From Aquarana catesbeiana (taxonomy: Eukaryota; Chordata; Amphibia; Anura; Ranidae), in assembly GCF_042186555.1 (NCBI RefSeq), contig NC_133333.1:70381618-70445617 (forward strand): 64,000 nt of DNA. Reading direction: 5' to 3'. Positions within the stretch are counted from its first letter, which is position 1. Each line of letters opens with the position of its first letter. The notes under the pieces are model-generated. The model was not told where the DNA came from. It ran no database searches and was given only the letters and a program-made list of their open reading frames with translations. Both the position numbers and the translations under genes were made by a program. Positions 11,489-22,179 of the stretch are shown here, piece after piece.

Positions 11489-11954
11489 CAGGGCTGGACT
11501 GGGACAAAAATTTGGCCCTGGACTTCACCCAGACTGGCCCACTTTGACAGGTCTCTCCCATGCCGGCTTGCCACCCAAGCCCCCCCCCCCCCCCCCCACT
11601 AGCTATTAGCCGTTCTACATTATTTCTCTTATAGGCAGTACCAGTGGGGAAGCTAGACATTATTTCACCTGGGGCAAAGAATCAGTTTGGCGCCCCCCCC
11701 CCCATGGAACAAGATTAGGCAGGAAAGTGAGGCCGCCCTCCTTCCAGATCGTATGATGAGCTTTTAAGTGTTGAGTCCTGAGCATCATGTCTGTATTCAG
11801 GCGCGCTGCATAACTAGCCAGGGAGAGGAGGTGAGCACTGCGGGGGGGACAGAGGACTGGAGGGAGGCAGCGGTCCACTGTCACTGAAATCGGCCCACTG
11901 AGCCATCGGCCCACCGGGAAACTCCCTGTAGTCCCAATGGCCAGTACATGCCTG
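11489..11954. mobile_element. hAT-like non-autonomous element with perfect 8-bp TSD
   Basis: The left end 'cagggctggactgggac' and the right end 'gtcccaatggccagtacatg' plus 'cctg' form imperfect inverted repeats. The 8 bases immediately outside, ggtggcaa, occur at 11481-11488 and again at 11955-11962. An 8-bp duplication with CAGGG-type ends is the hAT signature. At 466 bp it has no transposase. It contains poly-C tracts (11579-11598, 11692-11702). Confidence 0.85.
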
Positions 11955-12299
11955 GGTGGCAATGGCAGAAACCAGACACAGGGAAACAAACAAACTCAGG
12001 CAAAACACTCAAACCACTCTGAACGTTGATGGTTGCCTTACACAGGGGCAGGACCCTATTTAAATATAGGTTTCTGCATCCGATTGTATCTCAGGCACTT
12101 AACCTGATCAAGACAGACTTTTCTGCAACTATGCCAGATTTTCTCAGACAAATAATGGCTTTAATACAACTAATAAATGTCCGAGGCTCAAACTCCACGC
12201 TCTTTTTCCACCCACTTACTGTGTCTATAGAAGATGTTTCATTTTTAAAGATTCTGCTGGCAAAGAATTTTGAGGCGCTCCATGAAGGCTCTTTTTAAC

Positions 12300-12332
12300 C
12301 TCCCACGTGTGTGTGTGTGTGTGTGTCTGTGT
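12300..12332. repeat. (GT)n microsatellite
   Basis: A GTGTGT run of about 30 bases, slightly interrupted near its end. Confidence 0.85.
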
Positions 12333-12430
12333 GTTGCTCTGTAGCTGGCTATTGCTGCAATTTCTGTCTGACTGCAGCTAATTGGACTAGGACAACGAAC
12401 AAACAGGATCCAGTCTTCGAGGACCGAACT

Positions 12431-12960
12431 TTAACCACTTGGCGACCGCCCCATGTGTATATGTATACTGCGGCAAATTGGCGTGTTTGTGTGATCTGGC
12501 TCTTCTTCAGCACATGCCAATCAGCAGGCCTGGCCAATGATTTATGGGCAGCACCTGCTGATTGGTGGAGCAAACTCCCAGGAGGGAGCCCTGTGTTGGT
12601 AACAGAGTTCACCAACAGCAGCGATGTGCGGTTTTATTTTTATTTTTTGCTCCCTAAAACTGGCACATTGCTTAGTGAAAATGCCAGACAGTACACACGT
12701 TGCACATTGTTACACAATGTTAACCCCCTTCCCAGCCAGTGTCATTATACAGTGTACATTAGCACAGATCACTGTATAATTGTCACTGGTGATGTCAGTG
12801 ACAGTCAGTTCCCCCCCCCAGTCAGTTAGTGTTGGAATGGCTGCTGCACTATCAAAGTCCCATTATAAGTCACCGATCCCCGCCATTACTAGTAAAAAAA
12901 TAAAATGTGTACGTTTTGACGTTGGGAATTGCCTGAACGATGATTATGTTGAGCAGTTTT
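12431..12960. mobile_element. TTAA-type non-autonomous element, one end only
   Basis: It starts 'ttaaccacttggcgaccgcc', matching the ends at 41977 and 60287. No matching AAGTGGTTAA end is found downstream, so it is truncated or its far end has decayed. Confidence 0.55.
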
Positions 12961-13860
12961 AACCAATCGAATTTCTTTAAAAAAAAAACAGATCATACAA
13001 TATGAATATAGACTAAATATGGAGTATTTATTCACTAGACATGAATTCACAAATCATGGATGGACATAAAATCTTACATAAAATACAGAATTATTATGCA
13101 ACACTCGCTAATGGGTTTTGCTAAACCATATGAATGGAACAAAAAGGTTAATTTCTTTTTTTGGACACAATAACTATGTATGTATAATTAACTATCAGAC
13201 AATGGTCTAAGTTTTACAAAGCCAACAGTTACACATTGAACGTGCTTGATCCTATGTTAATTGTAAGAAAAATATAAAAAATTGTTTCTATGCTACTACT
13301 AGGTAGTGATATATTTTATATATTCCTTTTAACAGACTAATGTTTGGAGGCTTTTACTGAAATAATGGGAAGGTCATATATTCTGCTAGCCATTTTTGCA
13401 CCTGTGATATAAAGACGTATGAAAGAAGGATGTAATTTTGCATTAATTGATTGATCAAATAATTGATTACAAATGTGTTGTGTGAAGTTGTAGACAGACA
13501 TGAGTGTATCTGGAACTTTAAATGTGGCATTGATCTGATGAAGGGCGTAAGCTTGTAAGACGGAATGGAAATCACGGCCTTTCACATCATGTAATGCTTT
13601 ATACATGCTTGTCGGTTCAATAAAAATATTTGAAGTGCAGCAATCCTGTGGACTTCTTATATGTCTCACACAGGGTCCTGATGATTTGCAATATGGAGAT
13701 TGTGAAGCGACTTTACATTACATGAATGTCTTTTGCTGGTGAAATTGTTACAAGAAAAATAATTCCTTTTCTGTGAAGGTCTCGCTCTGTTTTTAGCTTT
13801 CTCAGAGCTGAGGCAATGACTGGTCACTATATAACTAGCCTTGCTGTCATTTGTATCCAT
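12961..13860. other. AT-rich stretch with repeat-like 3' end and a 110-codon minus-strand open frame
   Basis: An open frame at 13337-13669 (-) has no family I recognise. On the plus strand the same bases contain 'tgatgaagggcgtaagcttg', a 'caataaaaatatttgaag' polyadenylation-like block and 'cttcttatatgtctcac'. This resembles the ends of retroelement repeats rather than a gene. I therefore do not call a coding sequence. Confidence 0.35.
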
Positions 13861-14837
13861 AAGGCCCCTTTCACACGGACGGATAGAATTGTGCTTTTAG
13901 CTACGTTTTCTACTGCAGCTAAATGCACACAATGCTTTCCTATGGCCCCATTCACACACTGCATTTAGCTGCGTTTTGATTACATGTGGTTTTGTGCAGA
14001 TAGAAAAAATAGAATTGACTGCGTTCAGGAGCGATTTAGCGCAGCTATCCGCACATAACCGCAGGTAATCGCAGTGCACTGTGTCAGCTGCGGATAGCAG
14101 CGCTGAGCTGGCTCGCTCATCAGGAAAGGAAAAAACATTCCTTTCCCAATAAGCGACAAGCACAGGGATCCGACTTGGATCCCCACCAATGCCAGGCACC
14201 AGGGGCCGGGATCTGGGGGCCCCCTTATTAAAGGGGGCTCTCGGATTCCGATAAGCCCCCCGCTCGCAGACCCCGACAACCAACGGCCAGGGTTGTCGGG
14301 AAGAGGCCCTTGTCCTCATCAACATGGCAGCGAGGTGCTTAGGGGTGGGGGGCCCGCAGGGTGCCCCCTTGCCCCAAGCACCAACCCCCCCATGTTGAGG
14401 GCATGCGGCCTGGTACGGTTCAGGAGGGGGGGAGGGGGGCGACCGGGCTGCGTGCTCCGATAAGGGTCTGGTATGGATTTTGGAGGGACCCCCACGCCGT
14501 TTTTTTGGGGGGTGCCCCTTGGAATCCACACCAGACCGAAGGGCCTGGTATGCTCTTGGAGGGGAACCCATGCCGGTTTTTTATTTAAAATTTGGCGTGG
14601 AGTTCCCCCTCAAGATTCATACCAAACACAGTGCCTGGTATTGGCAGGGATCCAAGTCGGATCCCGTTCAATATGAGTCGGTACCCTGTCGGGTTGCTAT
14701 GGAAATGGCAAACCGCAGCTAAACGCAACCGCATGTACAAATGCAGCTGATCGCAGTGCCTGGTGTCTTGAATTTCACATAAAAAAAAATATGCTTTTAA
14801 CTGCGGCAGAATAGCCGTCCGTGTGAAAAGGCACCTA
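13861..14837. mobile_element. MITE with GGCCCCTTTCACACGGA ends (Harbinger-like)
   Basis: The left end 'ggcccctttcacacggacgg' is mirrored by 'ccgtccgtgtgaaaagg' at the right end. TAA lies just outside both ends, a possible 3-bp target duplication of the TWA type used by PIF/Harbinger elements. The interior is GC-rich with internal near-palindromic segments (ggatcc..acttgg / ccaagtcggatcc). No transposase is present. Confidence 0.6.
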
Positions 14838-15066
14838 AGTCCATCTCAATATATCTATTGCCTTCACACTCAACTTTTGTGTAAACATCAGGCCAGTTTG
14901 TTTATTACCTCAGGTATGTGTGCATATCATAAACCGTTGTTTCTATTCCCAGTTCTGTAAGTATGCTTGTTTACAGACCTTCAGCAAATTGAAAACAAAA
15001 ACAATGTCTCAGGTTGAAACTTTGTTGACTTGTCCTTTGACCCTTTCTCTGGGGCTTATTCAGGCT

Positions 15067-15310
15067 TGGGGCCCCTTTTCACGCAATAAGCCTGCTCGGA
15101 TCTGCCTGTCTTTCATGCGGATCCGAACGGGCCACCCATTGACTCCTATGGGCAGGCGGATGTCAGCGGAGATGTGTCCACCCATTTGCCATCCGATCTG
15201 CTAAGAACAGACGGATAGCGATACGTTCAGAGAGTCATCCGCCGGCTCAGCGGAGATCAATGGAGCGTTCTCCCGCTGAGCCGATCCGCCCCGTGTCAAA
15301 GGGGCCTAAA
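15067..15310. mobile_element. short MITE, GGGGCCCCTTTTCAC ends
   Basis: It begins 'ggggccccttttcacgc' and ends 'gtgtcaaaggggcc' followed by TAA. This is a roughly 240-bp relative of the element at 13861-14837 that has lost most of its interior. Confidence 0.6.
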
Positions 15311-15796
15311 ACATCCATGTTAAAATTTTATGAAAATATATCCGTTTCTTCACTGGGGTTTTGACATAAATATATACTAGAATTGGTATCTCGTAGTTTT
15401 GTAGACTTTAACTTTCACACAAACCAATTAATATACACTTAATGGGATTTTTCTTATACCGAAGGCATGTAGCAGAATACATTTTGGCCTAACGTTATGA
15501 AAACTTTTTTATGTTTTATTTTTTCAGATTTTTCTGTCTTTTTCCTTTTTATATCGCAAACAAATAAGCAATTGCCAGTTAGCCACTTCAGCTCCAGAAG
15601 GTTTGCTCCCTCTTCAAGTCCAGGCCATTTTTTGCGATAACGCAGTGCTGTATTTCAATTGACAATTGCCCGGTTGTGTGACGTACCCAAAGAAAATGTG
15701 TGCTTTTTCTTTCTTTTTTTTTTTTTCCCCGACACTCAGGAAGGGTGGGGGTGGGGGGTGCCAGGGAGGCTGGTCCTGGGCTGGAACACCCCAATA

Positions 15797-16760
15797 AATA
15801 CCTCCCCATTGTGTGATATTGGGGGAAACCAGTCAGGGACCAGCATTGCTGGAGCAGAGCGACACTTCAAGGATTTGGTGGACAGATTATTGGGAGGACC
15901 CAGCTGTCATGGTATACGTTGACACCAATGACAAAGTCAGAGGAAGATGGAGTGTCCTAAACTATTTTAGGTACTTTGGAGCTAAATTGAGGAATAGGAT
16001 CTTCAAGGTATGTAGAGCTGCACAATTTTGACTAAAATGAGAATCGCAATTTTTTTTTGCTTAGAATAAAGATCAAGATTCTCTCTCGATTCTTCTTTCA
16101 CACCATACAAAAAAATTGGGCTAACGTTACTGTTTTAGTATTTTTTTAATTGAATTTGAAAGACAGCTGCACAAATACGGTGTGATATAAAATAAGCCAC
16201 CATTTTATTCTATGGGGTCTCTGCTAAAAAAAATATATCATGTTTGGGTGTTCCAAGTAATTTTCTAGCAGAAAATAATGATTTTTTACTTGTAATCAAC
16301 AAATGTCAGAAAAGGTTTGGTCTTTTAAATGGCTAAACTTCCTTAAAAGAACAAAAAGCTACTTTTTTTTTTTTACTTGTTTGCAATATTGTGATGAAAC
16401 TGGATTTATTTATTTTTATCCAGCTGTGAGAATTCTCTGCACTTCTTCTTAGAAAGAATTGTGACATGCTATTTTGAAGATCGGGAAGGGGAAAAGATCG
16501 CGATTTCGATTCTTGGCGATTAATCGTGCAGCTCTACAAGGTAGCATTCACAGAAATACTACCAGTACCTCGAGCCACACCAGAGGCAGCGGGAGATCAG
16601 GGAAATTAACAAGTGGCTGAGGAGCTGGTGTAGAAAGGAGGGGTTTGGGTTCCTGGAGAACTGGTCCGATTTCGCAGTCGTTTACTGATTCTTTAACAGG
16701 GACAGACTGCACCTAAATGAGGGTGCAGCTCGGCTGGGAGAGAAGATGACCAGGTGATAG
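15797..16760 (+). pseudogene. CR1-type LINE fragment (GTND esterase-like region), split by a MITE
   Basis: Frame 15813-16008 reads WWTDYWEDPAVMVYVDTNDK and continues RNRIFK. The phrase VDTND corresponds to the GTND block of the SGNH-hydrolase-like (esterase) region found near the N-terminus of CR1 proteins. Coding resumes after the MITE at 16540 with ENWSDFAVVY and NRDRLHLNEGAARLGEKM, the conserved end of that domain. The copy has internal stops and is not functional. Confidence 0.65.
16009..16538. mobile_element. hAT-like MITE with TAGAGCTGCAC ends
   Basis: The left end 'tagagctgcacaattttgac' and the right end 'gattaatcgtgcagctcta' are inverted. The outside bases are 'caaggtatg' and 'caaggtag', a near-match to an 8-bp duplication. 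The 530-bp interior is AT-rich and non-coding. Its insertion separates the two halves of the CR1 domain. Confidence 0.75.
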
Positions 16761-16834
16761 GGGGGAGGGTCCAGATGTAGAAATAGCCAGCGTGAAACAA
16801 GCTTTAGCGGGTAGTGTTGGGGTTATTACATAGT

Positions 16835-16895
16835 TACATAATTGGGTTGAATAAAGACACCAGTCCATCCAGTTCAACCTGAGTTAGTGTGGGTG
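16835..16895 (-). repeat. CR1 3'-end fragment, inverse orientation
   Basis: 'acatagttacataattgggt' and 'agtccatccagttcaacc' are the reverse complement of the CR1 3' terminus seen at 10585-10630. Confidence 0.65.
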
Positions 16896-17445
16896 TGTGT
16901 CTACAATTATCACTATTTTTTTAAGGTACCCATATAGTGCTGTCAATTTACACAGCACTCCACACATACATTGCACACTTACATTGGTTGAGTAAGGTAA
17001 GTAAGTTGATCAATCCAATTTGCAGCCTCATGGCAACTAACAAGGAGATAGTATGTGAAAAAGTCATTGTAAAAAGCCCCCCTTGTGTTTTTGCAATGTA
17101 ATACATGAACTGCGCTTTTAAGTAGTGTATCATTTTGCTGATCAAGTAAATGTATATTGTTTAAGAAGTGAACTGACTGGCATAATATAATGTGACATAT
17201 AGTATATTGTGACATAATACTATGCCTAGATAAAGAGTTAATGACTATGATCGGTTGATTGTATGTTAAAAGGAAATGTCATTTGAATATGTACCCTCTT
17301 ATTGGTGGAAGATGGTCGGTAACACCCATCTTTAATCCATACTTAAAGCGGAGGTCCGCTAAATTTTTATTTTTTTTAAAAGTCAGCAGCTACAAATACT
17401 TTTAAAATAAGGACACTTACCTGTCAGGGGCGCCCGCGATGTCGG

Positions 17446-17625
17446 CACAATACTGGGAAATGTTATAATGGGGAACTTTAATCATCCAGATATAGACTGG
17501 GCGGAAGGAACCGTGCACTTCTCTAAGGCTCGTCATTTCCTAAATATCTTACAGGACAATTTCATGGGTCAGATGGTGAACGCACCAACAAGAGAACACA
17601 TTATTAGGTCTACTGAATAAAAAAA
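17446..17625 (+). pseudogene. CR1-type LINE fragment: endonuclease domain
   Basis: The plus frame reads VMGNFNHPDIDWAEGTVHFS, then KARHFLNILQDNFMGQMVN and APTREH. This is the conserved GDFN/PDIDW block of CR1/L2 APE-type endonuclease, with the usual Asp of GDFN replaced by Asn (GNFN). It is only about 55 codons long and is followed by decayed sequence. Confidence 0.75.
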
Positions 17626-17734
17626 ATAAAGTCCGTAACTCTATCCCATAGTTTGTAGGCTCTCTAAATTTTGCGCAAACCAATCAATATACGCTTTTTG
17701 TGATTTTTTTTTTTATTTCTCTTTTTATCTTTCT

Positions 17735-17809
17735 TTTTTTTTCTTTCTTTCTTTCTCTCGTTCTCTCTTTCTCTCGTTCTCTTTCTTTTTCTTTCTCTCT
17801 TTCTTTTTC

Positions 17810-17873
<64 letters not shown>

Positions 17874-18140
17874 TTTTCTTTTTCTCTTTCTCTCTTTCTC
17901 TCTTTCTCTCTTTCTCTCTTTCTCTCTTTCTCTCTTTCTCTCTTTCTCTCTTTCTCTCTTTCTCTCTTTCTCTCTTTCTTTCTCTTTCTTTCTTTCTCTT
18001 TCTTTCTCTTTCTTTCTTTCTTTCTCTTTCTTTCTTTCTTTCTCTTTCTTTCTCTTTCTTTCTTTCTCTTTCTTTCTCTTTCTTTCTTTCTCTCCTTTCT
18101 TTCTTTCTTTCTCTCCTTTCTTTCTTTCTTTCTTTCTTTC
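17735..18140. repeat. (CTTT)n / (CTCTTT)n polypyrimidine tract
   Basis: About 400 bases contain almost only C and T on this strand, with alternating tetra- and hexanucleotide blocks. The open frames over it are repeat artefacts. Confidence 0.95.
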
Positions 18141-18327
18141 AAACCGCAGAGGTGATCAAATACCACCAAAAGTAATCTCTATTTATGGGAGGGAAAAAAG
18201 GACATCAAGTTTATTTGGGTACAACGTCAAATGACCGCACAATTGTCAGTTAAAGTAACGCAGTACCGTATCGCAAAAAATGGCCTGGTCAGGAAGGGGG
18301 GAAACCTTCCGGAGCTGAAGTGGTTAA

Positions 18328-18785
18328 AGTGATATTAAAGTCTTGTTTTATCTTCAAATAAAAAACATGTTATGCTTACCTGCTCTGTGTAATGGTTTTG
18401 CACAGCCTAAACCCTCCTCTTCTTGGACCCCTTGCTGGGTGCCCCCACTGCAAGCGGCTTGCTATGGGGGCATCCAAGTAGGCTCACTGGCTGTAAATGA
18501 CAGCAGCTCTCTGCTCTGCCCCCCCCCGAGCTCACTGAAACACTGGGCTGTGGAGGGGGCGGGAGCGGCTGGTTTAGGCATGGGAGTGGATCTCTACTAT
18601 TTGGCTGCAATCTTTCCCCAGCCTGGATCAGTTCTGTGACCTCAGCCGACAGCCTGCTGTCAGCTGAAAACTTGTCACAGGAGTGCAAAAGAATCTGCAC
18701 TGCTGTGATCCACAGGAGTACAGCCAAACAAGCAATAAATCTCACACAACCTGTCTCTCTGCTCCTGTTTGCTTGTGACAATTGA
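18328..18785. repeat. dispersed frog-type repeat beginning AAAGTGATATTAAAG
   Basis: It begins at the end of the TTAA-type element and has the look of a non-autonomous element (short AT-rich end, 'atgcttacctgctctg', GC-rich centre). No far inverted end was confirmed, so the boundaries are approximate. Confidence 0.4.
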
Positions 18786-18789
18786 TAAA

Positions 18790-19185
18790 TGTCCCTATTT
18801 ATGTAGTGAACTCACCCTCCAGGGCCCAGGCAGGCTCTTTCTCAGCTTAGGCTTTAGATCCAGGCTCTTTCTCCCTGAAGCTGGCAGGTCCTTCAGGCAC
18901 CCTCTTTCCTAGTCCAGAGGGCTTCCACTATCCCGCTCTCCTAGTCCGGGGCCTCCAGACACCTGCTGTCCTAGTCCGGTATCTACCTTTAACCCCCCCC
19001 CAATTCAGGGGCCTTTGCCACACTAACCACCATTTCCTAGTCAAGGGCCTCCTCTGCACCTATAGGATTATGCCCAGGGGTGTGTTCAGCAAAGCTTTAC
19101 CAGTCCAGTCACCTGAGGGTAGTGACCTATAACCCAGGGTCTACCTATATCCAGCCTGTACTCCAAGATGTGGAATTTAAAAGTA
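18790..19185. repeat. degenerate short tandem repeats
   Basis: Loose repeats of 'cctagtccggggcctccag' (18900-18990) and 'caggctctttct' (18830-18880) occur upstream of the MBOAT7 exon. I see no coding signal. Confidence 0.5.
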
Positions 19186-19194
19186 AGTCAGATT

Positions 19195-19255
19195 TATTAT
19201 TTATTATTTATTATTATTATTATTAATAATAATAATAATAAATAATAATAATTTT
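19195..19255. repeat. (TTA)n/(AAT)n microsatellite with a self-complementary centre
   Basis: TTATTATTA changes to AATAATAAT near 19225, so the tract can fold on itself. Confidence 0.85.
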
Positions 19256-19307
19256 TCTGGATATCCTAATTTCTGTTTTTGTATGTTTCTTTTGAAGGAG
19301 GTGAACC

Positions 19308-19383
19308 ATGTCCCCTGATGAAATAACATATCTTTGTGTGTTGCTGTTGTCCATTCCTGTGGGATTTCTCTTTAAGAATGCAA
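19308..19383 (+). CDS. mboat7: host gene exon: N-terminal coding exon of MBOAT7 (lysophosphatidylinositol acyltransferase 1)
   Basis: The exon encodes M-SPDEITYLCVLLLSIPVG then FLFKNA, 25 codons plus one base. From memory this matches the start of vertebrate MBOAT7, which begins MSPEEWTYLVVLLISIPIGF. MBOAT7 is a multipass ER/endomembrane acyltransferase that puts arachidonate into lysophosphatidylinositol. These residues form the first membrane helix. The ATG has the context gaaccATGt. Upstream is a polypyrimidine stretch ending in AG (19262-19297), an acceptor, so the 5' UTR is spliced. Downstream is GTAAGTA at 19384, a strong donor in phase 1. No second coding exon was found in the window, so the next intron must exceed about 44 kb or the exon lies beyond. 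It is the only host coding sequence I can support. The match is short but gap-free and has both splice signals. Confidence 0.8.
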
Positions 19384-19580
19384 GTAAGTATTATTTTTCA
19401 ATGTTCACAGTGTGTTTTGTGTATCAGAGTATCATCATTGTAGCAGCTAATGTTATTTAACTACCACTGAATTAAAAGCTGCTTTGGAAAATTGTTTTTG
19501 ACATATGATTGGTTGTTGTTACAAAATATGTTCTTGTTGTTATACTGTATATTGATGCACATAGCAAAGAGCACAGCACA

Positions 19581-19708
19581 GGGGCATATTTATAAAGCAG
19601 TGAATGTGAGCAACATTTACTGATGGTGAATCACTCTAATTTGAAGCACATTCACCTGAAATGAATGTTTATCAGGTGCCCCATTCTTTGCTTTATAAAT
19701 ATGCCTCC
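19581..19708. mobile_element. 128-bp MITE-like inverted repeat
   Basis: 'ggggcatatttataaagca' at 19581 is mirrored by 'tgctttataaatatgcctcc' ending 19708. It lies about 200 bases inside the intron after the MBOAT7 exon and is non-coding. Confidence 0.65.
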
Positions 19709-19727
19709 CAGTGGTACTGCTCAAAGT

Positions 19728-20590
19728 GGTTGTAAACCTCAGAAATATAAAAAAGTATATCCCTCCTATAGTGTATACTTGTCTCAATTAAGAGCACTAA
19801 GTGTCATTTCTGTCTGCTGCTTTGTTACTCTGTTAGTAGTATAAATTTCTTCCGACGAGTTTTCCTGATGCAAAGAGGAAAAGAGGTGACACGGGAGCGA
19901 GCTCCAGCTGATGGATAGCCTGAGCTCTGTTCCTGTGTGCTGTGTAATGGGGGTGTGTCCCTTCCCTCCAACCAGCAGTCAGAGCTCTCTTCATTCAGCT
20001 CTGCAGTGTAATTTCAGCTCTCTGCCCCCTTTTTTCTGACCACTCAGACACGCTTTATAAATTGTGGACTTTGAACGATAGTAAAGGGGAGAAGACAACT
20101 TTAAACCGAAAAACAGGTACAACTTATATAGGAGGATTAATCCCTTTAATCCCTGTATCACCTGAGGCCAGAAAAGGGGAAGCTCCGCTTGTTTGCATCC
20201 TCCCCCTCCCCCCCACCCACCTCCAGTGCCACATTTTTGCACCTTTCGGGGTGGGGGTACCTGTCCCTACTTCCGGGAGACCTGGCTGCGGTGGGGTCCC
20301 CCAGAAGTTCGACCCCCTTCCTCCGCCACAGGGCCAGTTAGAAAGCGCAGCTGGGAACTGTGGCTTCACAGCCGTTTTCCCTTACCACGAATGGCGATGG
20401 CAGCACCCGAGAGCCCATCGAAAAATCGTCTGGGGTGCTGACATCGTGGGATCCCTGGACAGGTAAGTGTCCTAGTATTAAAAGTCAGCAGCTACAGCAT
20501 TTGAAGATTCTGACTTTTAATTTTTTGGAGAGGGGGGGCTGGACCTCCTCCTTTTTAACGTCAATTAGTTTGTGTGGTTTACAACAAAAT
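19728..20590. repeat. two adjoining MITE-like repeats
   Basis: The first begins 'aaagtggttgtaaacctc' (19730). The second, from about 20170 ('ggggaagctccgcttg') to 20590, contains 'aaaagtcagcagctaca' and is related to the element at 10756-11245. Boundaries are uncertain, and no genes are present. Confidence 0.5.
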
Positions 20591-20849
20591 TAACCTTGTA
20601 AAAAGTGCCTGAATAACAATATTGCCATTAGCAACCACCTATATGTTTGCTTTCTTTTTCTATTTTGCCCTGAGAGAATGAAAGGGCTATTCTAATTTCT
20701 TAGTCATACAGGACACAGAATCTTTAGTCTTAAACCATGGGTTATATACAGCTTCCTTCAGGTGATTGGACATTGGCAAAAAGAGAAAGCTGCATGGTCG
20801 TCTGCCATATAACTAACAGACCAGTTAGTTTAACCTATAGTAAGGAACA

Positions 20850-21570
20850 TACTCCAGAGTTTTTGCGAAAAAAAAAAAAAAAAATATAAGCAATAGTCAA
20901 CATGGAGTCGCAAAAGACTGCAGTTGTCAAACAAATCTGTGAAACCGTTTGACACAGTTCTCCATGCACATCTAATTGTGATAAAGTCTATAGGCTTAGA
21001 AATTTTAGTTTGCAAATGGGTAGAGAACTGAATAGATGGTGTTCAGTAATACTAAGTTAGTAATTAATAGTTCATACTCTGGTTTAAGATTATTATTATT
21101 AGTGGTCTACCCCAAAGTTCAGTGTTTGAAACCCTAACTCTTTAACATATTAAATAATATAGAGTTCGGGATTAAAAGTATAATTTCTGTTTTTGCAGAT
21201 GACCCCAAGCTATGTAGTAGAAGAATGTCCTTACAGGATGTCTTCAACTCAGAAGCAGACCTTAATGCACTGTTCCAAATGAGTCAAATGAGGTTTATTG
21301 TTGGTTATGCACTTAGAGGCTAAACACAATACAAGCATCATACTTTCGGGGGGGGGGTGGTTAAAATTGGGGTAGTCTATGGTCGAGAAGGATCTGGATG
21401 TTCTGTTAGATCATAGACTCAATAATAGCCTGCAATGTCACGTTGCATTTTCTAAAGTTATCAAAATACCCTTCTTATATTAGTAGATATAAACTCCAGA
21501 GAGACATAATTCTGCCCTTTGTAAAAAGCATTAGTAAGACATCATCTGGCATAAGCAGTTAAGTTACATA
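20850..21570 (+). pseudogene. CR1/L2 LINE relic: reverse transcriptase region
   Basis: Broken plus-strand frames read IKSIGLEILVCKWVEN near 20980-21030, a DDPKLCSRR block near 21200-21230 (the ADDTKL catalytic motif with T to P) and EKDLDVLLDHRLNNSLQ near 21387-21440. The order fits CR1/L2 RT domains. Many stops and indels make it old. Confidence 0.65.
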
Positions 21571-22178
21571 GGCCCCTGAAGGCAATCAGTCATTGCTTGG
21601 ATCAACAATCGCTCATATTACAAAAACAAAGCCAGTATAAAGGTGCTGGTAGCGCTGGAGGATAATATCAATGGCATATGTAACGTGATCCACACTAAGA
21701 TGGATGACTTCAATGTTGCCATTGAAATAAGTACCCATGAGTATAGAGTACTGGTCCTCTGGATAAGCAAGAAGCGGAGCTCAGCCTGGTGATGACATAG
21801 CGATGGTCACTGGACTAGGTCATAATGGCCGTGATCAGCATGGCAGGAGGACAGGGGTCCCCCTCGATGTTATAGGAGCCTAGTGCACATAAGAAGAAGG
21901 TGCAGCACATCACGTAAACCAGTAGTGACTCCCAAACATGGTCTCAAGGGATTATTAGGTCCAACACATTGGACCAAGAAGTGAAGGATTGTGGTACATA
22001 TCAGAAAACAGTTTAGCAAAGACAATAGTAAGATATACATGTCAAGTTATCTAATTCATGAAAATTATTGTATATGAAACATGTATAGGATATTGTGGAG
22101 AAGATCCTCACATCTGTCTTTGCAATGGACATTGTTCCTACACAAAATTGACCAATTATTTAGAGGATACAGAGATTC
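21571..22178. other. unassigned; possibly the 3' untranslated part of PLE1
   Basis: It lies directly downstream (minus strand) of the PLE1 endonuclease frame. I see no coding signal or named repeat. Confidence 0.35.
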
Positions 22179-22179
22179 C

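Larger units (their letters stand above)
15579..18327. mobile_element. TTAA-type element with ~90-bp inverted ends, hosting CR1, a hAT MITE and a microsatellite
   Basis: The left end 'ttagccacttcagctccaga' with 'ggccattttttgcgata' at 15626 is mirrored at the right end by 'tatcgcaaaaaatggcc' and 'ggagctgaagtggttaa'. This gives imperfect terminal inverted repeats of roughly 90 bases. The interior is mostly foreign: CR1 fragments (15797-16760, 17446-17625), a MITE (16009-16538), part of another MITE (about 17343-17444) and a long CTTT-type tract. The TTAA at the right boundary suggests a TTAA target. Confidence 0.7.

Noticed and set aside
13897..14571. 224-residue minus-strand open frame
   Set aside because: GC-rich interior of a MITE; Pro/Arg-rich composition, no domain, overlapping open frames on both strands.
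17684..18169. 151-161 residue Lys/Glu/Arg or Ser/Phe/Leu frames
   Set aside because: Translation of the CTTT/CTCTTT tract.
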